From assembly GCA_024275215.1 (NCBI GenBank), contig JAJRZO010000530.1, positions 1 to 5,963 on the forward strand: 5,963 nucleotides of DNA, given 5' to 3'. A program made the position numbers and the translations under genes. The notes beneath the pieces are model-generated. The model searched no databases and was not told the DNA's origin. It saw only the letters and a list, made by a program, of their open reading frames with translations. Origin of the DNA: Candidatus Zixiibacteriota bacterium. GTDB lineage: Bacteria; Zixibacteria; MSB-5A5; JAABVY01; JAHJOQ01. Positions 1 to 5,114 of the stretch are shown here, piece by piece (position 1 is the stretch's first letter; every line of letters starts with the position of its first letter).

Positions 1-1
1 C

Positions 2-1720
2 GATGCCATTCAGATGGCGACAGCCAAAGGCATAATCGTTGTCGCGGCGGCTGGAAATGGCTACGAAGACCTTGACGATCCAATCTATGAGAACAAATTC
101 AACAAGGATTTCCGCAATTCCCGCGCAATACTCGTAGGTGCAGGAGCACCGCCGGGAGGCGAATATGGTCCTGACAGATCGAGACTTTATTTCTCGAACT
201 ACGGCTCCCGCGTCAATCTTCAGGGCTGGGGCAAAGATGTTGTTACGACCGGATATGGCGGACTTTTCAGCGGTAACGGTGACATGAATCAGTACTACAC
301 GGAAACATTCAGCGGGACATCGAGCGCGACCCCGATCGTCGCAGGTGCTGTAATCTGTCTTGAGGGGATATATAAGGCACAATATGGTTTGCCTATGACA
401 CCTGAAACTGTCGTGTCGCTTCTCGAAAGTACCGGATCGCAGCAGACTAATCCTACGGAATGGATTGGGCCTCGCCCGAATCTGCAGGCAGCGTATCAAT
501 ATCTTCCACCACCCGGAATCGTTGCCGATCCAACTTTTTTAGAGCACTCAGTGATTGGCGGCCAGATTGCCTCAGATGTGATTTTCCTGACCAATGACGA
601 CAGCACCGACCCAATCAGCTTCAGCGTAAGCATAAATGATACGATTGAAAACCTTGGCAGCCCGGGCTGGATAATTGTCGATCCCGACACTGGTACTATT
701 GCACCGGCTGGTAATACATTCTTGTCTGTGACACTCGACAGCGCTCCTCTTAATGACACGACATACAACTACAAAGGGATTATTAACATCAACTATGGTT
801 CATGGTATGAGATCGATATTCCCGTCTTCTTCACAGTCGAGTGTAACGATACCGACTATGTAACTATTGACAGCGATGATCCGGTCGGGCCGGATTTCCA
901 ATGGATAGAAATATCACAGATCGGCACGAAGATCGAGCCTGATGAGTTTCACAACGATGACCGGCCCAACGGTGTGCTTGATGATGGAACATCAATCGAG
1001 ATTCCAATCGGTTTTCCGTTCAACTTCTTCAATGATGTCTTCACATCTCTACATATCGGGATCAACGGCGGCTTGTCATTTACATCCGAAAATGTAAATA
1101 TCGCAGGATACTTTGCGCAAATCGACCTGCCATCACCCGGAATCGACGCGGTTCTTCTCCCCTTCTGGAATGACCTGACAATCGACACTTCCGGGGCTGG
1201 GCATGGTTCGATATATTACTACACAACGCCCGGCCGGGATTCCATGATAGTTGAGTACTATCAGATCGGTAATTTCGGCCATGAAACAGATACATTGATT
1301 ACTTTTGAAGTTATTCTGTCGTCGGATCATACGATTTCTTTCCAGTACCTTGATGTTGGCATTCTTGATCTCGCTCTCACTTCGCTTACAGGCATCAGCA
1401 GAGATGAGGGATGTCGGATGAACAAATACTACTCTCTCTACGGCGGAGATCCTGACAATCTAACGCATGATTCTCTTCGCGTCGATTTTATGCCCCAGTA
1501 TGACATACTTATGCAATCCGGCGATCTTGATGGTTCAGGCTGGATCGATATAGATGATGTCGTATATCTGGTGAACTACATTTTCGGGGGAGGTCCCGCA
1601 CCTGATCCAATTGAAATGGGCGACTGTAATTGCAGTAGTTTTATCGACATCGATGATATTGTGTACCTGATCAACTACATTTTCTCCGGCGGTCCGCCGC
1701 CCTGTAATTACAGTGTTTGA
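2..1720 (+). CDS. Secreted subtilisin-like S8 serine peptidase with beta-sandwich and dockerin domains (5' truncated)
   Basis: Predicted extracellular endopeptidase. The frame is open from base 2, and the first ATG (14) lies inside the subtilase motif DAIQMATAKGIIVVAAAGNG, so the true start, signal peptide and catalytic Asp and His are outside the window. Numbering from that Met: oxyanion-hole Asn15 (AAGNG) and catalytic Ser103 in GTSSATP are present, and the peptidase domain ends near 164 (RPNLQAAYQYL). Residues 170-276 resemble a BACON/Ig-like domain (WIIVDPDTGTIAPAG, then IPVFFTV). Residues 281-492 look like a large extracellular beta-sandwich (IPIGFPFNFF, INGGLSF, LPFWNDL, ITFEVIL motifs); I cannot name this family securely. 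Residues 502-568 form a duplicated dockerin-like module. No LPXTG, PEP-CTERM or obvious type IX sorting tail is seen, and the protein ends CNYSV. It converges on nuoN and has no visible functional link to the nuo genes. The protease call is firm; its substrate is unknown. Confidence 0.93.
   Translation, partial: DAIQMATAKGIIVVAAAGNGYEDLDDPIYENKFNKDFRNSRAILVGAGAPPGGEYGPDRSRLYFSNYGSRVNLQGWGKDVVTTGYGGLFSGNGDMNQYYTETFSGTSSATPIVAGAVICLEGIYKAQYGLPMTPETVVSLLESTGSQQTNPTEWIGPRPNLQAAYQYLPPPGIVADPTFLEHSVIGGQIASDVIFLTNDDSTDPISFSVSINDTIENLGSPGWIIVDPDTGTIAPAGNTFLSVTLDSAPLNDTTYNYKGIININYGSWYEIDIPVFFTVECNDTDYVTIDSDDPVGPDFQWIEISQIGTKIEPDEFHNDDRPNGVLDDGTSIEIPIGFPFNFFNDVFTSLHIGINGGLSFTSENVNIAGYFAQIDLPSPGIDAVLLPFWNDLTIDTSGAGHGSIYYYTTPGRDSMIVEYYQIGNFGHETDTLITFEVILSSDHTISFQYLDVGILDLALTSLTGISRDEGCRMNKYYSLYGGDPDNLTHDSLRVDFMPQYDILMQSGDLDGSGWIDIDDVVYLVNYIFGGGPAPDPIEMGDCNCSSFIDIDDIVYLINYIFSGGPPPCNYSV
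1517..1720 (+). repeat. Duplicated dockerin type I-like calcium-binding module at the peptidase C-terminus
   Basis: Two 33-residue units lie exactly 99 nt apart, starting at 1523 and 1622. Unit 1 reads DLDGSGWIDIDD and unit 2 DCNCSSFIDIDD. Each has acidic or polar side chains at loop positions 1, 3, 5, 9 and 12, as in the dockerin F-hand, followed by a near-identical helix (VVYLVNYIF and IVYLINYIF). Both units share a 12-base DNA identity, aactacattttc, at 1574-1585 and 1673-1684, consistent with internal duplication. Glycine/proline linkers (GGGPAPDP and SGGPPPC) follow each unit. Cys538, Cys540 and Cys564 occur in and after the second unit. In cellulosomes such modules bind cohesins. Here the partner is unknown and the module may act as a general cell-surface or complex-docking tag. 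Confidence 0.88.
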
Positions 1721-1734
1721 TACAGTTTCCCGAT

Positions 1735-1757
1735 GTCAACCCCCAAGTGGGATTGAC
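1735..1757 (+). repeat. Short hairpin just after the peptidase stop, competing with the larger inverted repeat
   Basis: GTCAA (1735-1739) pairs with TTGAC (1753-1757), and CCC (1742-1744) pairs with GGG (1749-1751) around the loop AAGT, with a small internal loop between the two stems. It lies 14 bases after the peptidase stop codon. Bases 1751-1757 are also used by the larger inverted repeat, so the two folds exclude each other. No T-run follows, so a terminator role is only a possibility. Confidence 0.4.
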
Positions 1758-1806
1758 CTACGTCTGCTTCACTGTTGCAAACGAGAATTGTTCGTAGGTC
1801 AGGATC
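1751..1806. repeat. Long-looped inverted repeat in the convergent gap
   Basis: Left arm TGACCTACG (1754-1762) is the perfect reverse complement of right arm CGTAGGTCA (1793-1801). Three more outer pairs form between GAT (1751-1753) and ATC (1804-1806) if GG at 1802-1803 bulges out, giving 12 base pairs around a 30-base loop. It may be a bidirectional 3'-end structure, a protein-binding palindrome or one copy of a dispersed noncoding repeat. The loop is longer and the T-tract weaker than expected for a Rho-independent terminator. Confidence 0.55.
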
Positions 1807-1833
1807 AACTTAGAGCATGGCGCATTGAATCTC

Positions 1834-3288
1834 TCAACCGAATGGCACGAGCATTGGTTGATCGAACGGGAAGAAGTACGATGGAAGGATGCCTAGCGCC
1901 AACACCGCCATCACAGCGATTACAAGTGCGACATAGAGCGCTGATGGGTATGTGACGGGACGAAACTCAGTCTCAGTATCTATCATGAACATCACTACTA
2001 CAACTCTAAGATAATAGTAAACAGAGATAAGACTGTTAATCACTGCAATCACAGTCAGCAGTATATGGCCTTTGAGTATCGCGGCTTTGAACAGATAGAA
2101 TTTGGCAAAAAACCCAGCGGTCGGTGGTATGCCTGCCAGAGAAATAAGAAATAGAGCCATCGCAGCACCAAGAATCGGATGCCGTCTTCCGAGTCCTGTA
2201 AAGCTCGCTAATTGATTGTCGCCGTCTGATTTGCTTTCAACTATTATTAGTACAGCGAATGCACCGATGTTCATCACAGTGTAGCAAAGAATGTAGAAAG
2301 CTACGGCAGATACAGCTTCGCCGCTTGCAGCGACAAATGCTATCATCATGTATCCGGCATGCGCAATCGATGAATATGCGAGCATTCGCTTGACGTTGGA
2401 TTGTGATATTGCGGTAAGATTACCAACGAACATAGTCGTCACAGAAAGCACCCAGAATATCGGGGCAATCACTGCTGTTTGTTCGCCAAATGCAAATATG
2501 AATACTCGTGCAAGAATTGCAATCGCCGCAGCTTTCGGGCCTGATGACATGAAAGCTGTTACAGCAGTCGGTGCACCCTCATAGACATCAGGCACCCACA
2601 TGTGGAACGGGAATGAAGCCATCTTGAACGCAAGACCTATCAAAAGCAATGCGCCACCAATCATCAAGTACAGCCCTGAGTTCGGAAACTTGTAGAGACT
2701 AATATCGAAAACATGCGACAACGAGGTTGTTCCTGTCGCACCATAGATAAACGCAATGCCAAACACGACAAATCCCGTTGCGAAAGCCCCAAGGAAAAAA
2801 TACTTTAGAGATGCTTCATTCGATTTCAAATCGACTCGTCGGATTCCCGCGAGAACATACAACGCCACTGACATAATTTCGAGTCCGATAAAGAATACAA
2901 TCAGATCGTTTGCGGATGCCATCATCATCATGCCAAGAGTCGCAAAAAGAATCAGAGAGTAGTATTCGCCTGCCGGTAGTTTCAGGAGCCGAGTGAAATT
3001 GTCTGACAACAGAATCACAAGAAATGATCCGAGCAGAAACACGAGCTTCATTGCGGTCGAGAAGAAATCAGTAGTATACAGGCCGGAAAATGTAGTCACT
3101 TCCTTCGCAAACCCTGCATACGTGGCGATAGCAGCTCCGATAACACCAAGCAGAGCAAGATAGCCTGTATAGTACCGCCTGTTACCTGGGATAAATGGCG
3201 TAACAAGCATGATCAGAAGCGCCATACCGCCGGTAAGCAATTCCGGCAATATCGCCGCATAATCTATCTGTGGAATATTGATCGGCAT
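1834..3288 (-). CDS. nuoN: NADH-quinone oxidoreductase (complex I) subunit N
   Basis: Integral membrane subunit of the proton-pumping arm of respiratory complex I, one of three antiporter-like subunits (NuoL, M, N). The 484-residue length matches bacterial NuoN, and the sequence is hydrophobic throughout, consistent with about 14 membrane helices. Recognisable blocks are the N-terminal PELL, GLEIMSVALYVLAG with the conserved membrane Glu137, LAFKMASFPFHMWVPDVYEG with Lys222, SSGPKAAA with Lys252, the SSIAHAGYM block, and GIPPTAGFFAKFYLF with Lys396. By family alignment from memory these correspond to E. coli NuoN Glu133, Lys217, Lys247 and Lys395, so the proton path looks intact. The start ATG (3286-3288) gives the usual NuoN N-terminus, but only a weak GAG Shine-Dalgarno lies upstream (3297-3299). 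It is the last gene of the operon here, 44 bases after the glutaredoxin-like gene, and its 3' end faces the peptidase gene. Confidence 0.97.
   Translation of the reverse strand: MPINIPQIDYAAILPELLTGGMALLIMLVTPFIPGNRRYYTGYLALLGVIGAAIATYAGFAKEVTTFSGLYTTDFFSTAMKLVFLLGSFLVILLSDNFTRLLKLPAGEYYSLILFATLGMMMMASANDLIVFFIGLEIMSVALYVLAGIRRVDLKSNEASLKYFFLGAFATGFVVFGIAFIYGATGTTSLSHVFDISLYKFPNSGLYLMIGGALLLIGLAFKMASFPFHMWVPDVYEGAPTAVTAFMSSGPKAAAIAILARVFIFAFGEQTAVIAPIFWVLSVTTMFVGNLTAISQSNVKRMLAYSSIAHAGYMMIAFVAASGEAVSAVAFYILCYTVMNIGAFAVLIIVESKSDGDNQLASFTGLGRRHPILGAAMALFLISLAGIPPTAGFFAKFYLFKAAILKGHILLTVIAVINSLISVYYYLRVVVVMFMIDTETEFRPVTYPSALYVALVIAVMAVLALGILPSYFFPFDQPMLVPFG
1835..1860 (-). other. Hairpin at the 3' end of nuoN
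   Basis: CAACC (1835-1839) pairs with GGTTG (1856-1860), and AATG (1841-1844) with CATT (1852-1855). G1840 bulges and the loop is seven bases. The stem covers the last nuoN codons up to the stop. On the - strand it is followed by AGAGATTCAATG, not a T-run. It could stabilise the 3' end of the mRNA or help release transcription, but it may be a chance product of coding sequence. Confidence 0.35.
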
Positions 3289-3304
3289 ATTCTATTCTCG
3301 TATA

Positions 3305-3320
3305 CCGGACGACCGTCCGG
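3305..3320 (-). promoter_or_regulatory. GC-rich hairpin between the glutaredoxin-like gene and nuoN
   Basis: CCGGAC (3305-3310) and GTCCGG (3315-3320) are perfect reverse complements around a 4-base loop, with one more possible G-C pair at 3311/3314. The structure sits in the only sizeable gap of the operon, starting 12 bases after the glutaredoxin-like stop and ending 16 bases before the nuoN ATG. No T-run follows, so it is unlikely to be a full terminator. It may tune nuoN translation, protect a processed mRNA end or bind a protein. Confidence 0.45.
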
Positions 3321-3332
3321 CGATTAGAATCC

Positions 3333-3545
3333 TCAACCTCCGTTAAATCCGATTTGTACTTCTCCGTCAGTTACGATAATAGGAACAAGCCTCTGCCCTT
3401 TTGAAAATTCGAGTGCCTTTCTCGCATTCTCCGCAGTGGCAGTGACATCGATTTCATCGAATCCGACGCCTCGATCATTCAAATCCTTCTTCGCCGCAGC
3501 GCAATATGGACAGCCGGGTTTCGTAAATATCTTCACGTCAGGCAT
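3333..3545 (-). CDS. Glutaredoxin-like protein, probable Cys form of the Uxx-star (seleno)protein family
   Basis: Small 70-residue cytoplasmic thioredoxin-fold protein (no signal peptide or membrane segment). The N-terminus MPDVKIFTKPGCPYC has a beta strand followed by the CPYC redox motif (Cys12, Cys15). Residues 54-58 (VPIIV) carry the cis-proline of the fold (Pro55), and the protein ends in GFNGG. This compact layout with a terminal GFxGG matches my memory of the Uxx-star glutaredoxin-like family, in which some members have selenocysteine at the first active-site position. Here both positions are ordinary cysteine codons (TGT at 3510-3512, TGC at 3501-3503). Likely activity is thiol-disulfide exchange; the partner is unknown. 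It starts 2 bases after the nuoM stop, with a strong ribosome binding site inside the end of nuoM, so it is probably co-transcribed and translationally coupled. An NrdH- or Grx-type redoxin is the alternative. The fold is well supported, the family name less so, and a role in complex I is only an inference from position. Confidence 0.88.
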   Translation of the reverse strand: MPDVKIFTKPGCPYCAAAKKDLNDRGVGFDEIDVTATAENARKALEFSKGQRLVPIIVTDGEVQIGFNGG

Positions 3546-3547
3546 TG

Positions 3548-5113
3548 TTAATCCCCCTCCTCTTCAATGATATTGGAAACGTCCGCCGTGAATGTAACCC
3601 CTTCAGGTCTTACAATCTCCGTTCTCCCTTTAGCGATCTCTACAGTTTTCAACAACGATTCAATGGATTTCTCCATTGGCTTGAAGAATGTCGATGGATA
3701 AATGCCGATCCAGAAAATGAGAATCACCAAAGGAATAAGAATCAGCTTTTCTCTCAGATTTATATCCGTCAGGTTCCTGTTTTCCTCACGAGTGATCTTG
3801 CCATAGACAACCCGTTGCAGCATCCAGAGCATATACGCAGCGGCGAGCACCATTCCTGTAGCCGCAAAAACAGCGTAAACTACATTGGCCTTAAATGTGC
3901 CGAGCAATATCAGGAATTCCCCCACGAAACCGTTCGTAAATGGCAATCCTATCGAGGACAGCGCAACGATAATGAAGAATGTCGTCCAGACAGGCATCGA
4001 TGTAAAGATACCGCCGAGGTCGGCAATCAATCTCGTGTGTCGCCGTTCGTAGATCATCCCAACGATAAGAAACAGCGCGCCTGTCGAAATCCCGTGGTTG
4101 ACCATCTGTATGATCGATCCCTGCATGCCCTGTATATTGAGAGCTGTTATGCCGATCATCACGAATCCCAAATGAGACACTGACGAAAACGCCACCAGCG
4201 ACTTGACATCTTTTTGTACCATCGCTACCAGCGCACCATAGATAATCCCGATTATTGCCAGCACGGAAATAATCGGTATATATTGCACGAACGCATCCGG
4301 AAATAGTGGTATACAGAATCTCAGAAAACCATAAGTACCCATTTTCAGCAGGACGCCGGCAAGAATAACACTGCCTGCCGTCGGAGCCTGAACATGCGCA
4401 TCCGGCAACCATGTATGGAACGGAAACATCGGGACTTTTATCGCAAATGCCAGCGCAAATGCAGCGAACAGCCATAATTGTGCTTTCGCACTAATCGCGA
4501 GCGCACTTATCTGCGCCAGATCAAATGTATAGAATCCCGTACTGTTATAATGAATTACATAGAGGACAATGATTGCAACAAGCATCAGGAGCGATCCGAC
4601 AAGCGTAAACAAAACAAATTTGATTGTCGCATATATCTTGTTTGTCCCCCCCCAGATGCCTATCAGGAAATACATCGGAATCAGCATCAACTCCCAAAAG
4701 ACATAAAAGAGAAACAGATCAAGCGACATAAACACGCCAAGCATGCCTACTTCGAGTAACAACAGCGAAATCAAATAGCCTTTGAGACGATCCTTGATCG
4801 CATTCCATGATGACCAGATCGAAAGCCACGAAAGAAATGTCGTCAGGATGAAAAGCCACAAACTTATACCGTCAATCCCGATATTGTAGCTTATGCCCAA
4901 TGATGTAATCCAGGGAATTTTGACTGCAAACTGCATCTCTGCAGTCGATGAATCAAACATGAAATAAAGATAGAGCGAAACAACAAAGGCGATGAAGCTC
5001 GTTGCGAAAGCTATACCCTTGAGTGTCGATTCAGCCTTCCTGCTGACAGGCATCATCAGAAGAATTCCGAGTATCGGAATTGCAATGATTATGGTAAGAA
5101 TATACTGCTCCAT
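3548..5113 (-). CDS. nuoM: NADH-quinone oxidoreductase (complex I) subunit M
   Basis: Antiporter-like membrane subunit of complex I, between NuoL and NuoN in the proton-pumping arm. The 521 residues fit NuoM (about 500), with roughly 14 hydrophobic helices. Diagnostic blocks are the early GIDGISLWL motif (79-87), FYVFWELMLIPMYFLIGIWGG (136-156, Glu141), AFAIKVPMFPFHTWLPDAH (222-240, Lys226), LAGVLLKMGTYG (251-262, Lys257), the SSVSHLGFVMIG block (310-321) and LPFTNGFVGEFLIL (390-403, Glu399). From memory these match E. coli NuoM Glu144, Lys234, Lys265 and Glu407, the key charged residues of the proton channel. A charged C-terminal tail after residue about 470 ends in EEEGD, whose codons double as the next gene's ribosome binding site. 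The start is 1 base after the nuoL stop, with GAGGT just upstream. A run of eight G residues lies in the IWGG codons with the frame intact. Confidence 0.97.
   Translation of the reverse strand: MEQYILTIIIAIPILGILLMMPVSRKAESTLKGIAFATSFIAFVVSLYLYFMFDSSTAEMQFAVKIPWITSLGISYNIGIDGISLWLFILTTFLSWLSIWSSWNAIKDRLKGYLISLLLLEVGMLGVFMSLDLFLFYVFWELMLIPMYFLIGIWGGTNKIYATIKFVLFTLVGSLLMLVAIIVLYVIHYNSTGFYTFDLAQISALAISAKAQLWLFAAFALAFAIKVPMFPFHTWLPDAHVQAPTAGSVILAGVLLKMGTYGFLRFCIPLFPDAFVQYIPIISVLAIIGIIYGALVAMVQKDVKSLVAFSSVSHLGFVMIGITALNIQGMQGSIIQMVNHGISTGALFLIVGMIYERRHTRLIADLGGIFTSMPVWTTFFIIVALSSIGLPFTNGFVGEFLILLGTFKANVVYAVFAATGMVLAAAYMLWMLQRVVYGKITREENRNLTDINLREKLILIPLVILIFWIGIYPSTFFKPMEKSIESLLKTVEIAKGRTEIVRPEGVTFTADVSNIIEEEGD
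3552..3565 (-). promoter_or_regulatory. Strong ribosome binding site of the glutaredoxin-like gene, embedded in the nuoM 3' end
   Basis: On the - strand, the purine block GAAGAGGAGGGGGA lies just before the nuoM stop TAA (3548-3550) and 6 bases upstream of the ATG at 3543-3545. It contains a perfect AGGAGG (3556-3561). The same bases encode the NuoM C-terminus EEEGD, so coding and initiation signals overlap. This supports the ATG at 3545 as the start and suggests coupled translation. Confidence 0.8.
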
Positions 5114-5114
5114 C

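Larger units (their letters stand above)
1721..1833. other. Convergent intergenic gap between the peptidase gene and nuoN
   Basis: This 113-base gap separates the stop codon of the + strand peptidase gene (1718-1720) from the stop codon of nuoN on the - strand (1834-1836). I find no credible gene in it. It holds two overlapping inverted repeats, annotated separately. Neither is followed on either strand by a clear T-run, so a classical intrinsic terminator cannot be claimed. By position it must carry the 3' ends of both transcription units unless they overlap. Confidence 0.7.

Noticed and set aside
1754..1801. Intrinsic (Rho-independent) terminator for the peptidase gene or nuoN
   Set aside because: The loop is 30 bases and there is no T-run on either strand, so it was kept as an inverted repeat only.
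1713..1955. Possible 80-residue gene on the + strand spanning the convergent gap
   Set aside because: It overlaps the peptidase end, then runs antisense through the nuoN 3' end. Its sequence has no domain, and the inverted repeat explains the structure of the gap better.
3510..3512. Selenocysteine codon at the redoxin active site
   Set aside because: The codon on the - strand is TGT (Cys), not TGA, and the second site is TGC, so no recoding is needed.
3545..4183. Open frame of 212 codons on the + strand
   Set aside because: It is antisense to the strongly supported nuoM, has a charged, low-complexity composition with no recognisable domain, and appears to be a codon-bias shadow.
3891..4475. 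Open frame of 194 codons on the - strand inside nuoM
   Set aside because: It lies wholly within nuoM in another frame, is rich in Cys and Arg, and shows no family motif; nuoM is clearly the real gene.
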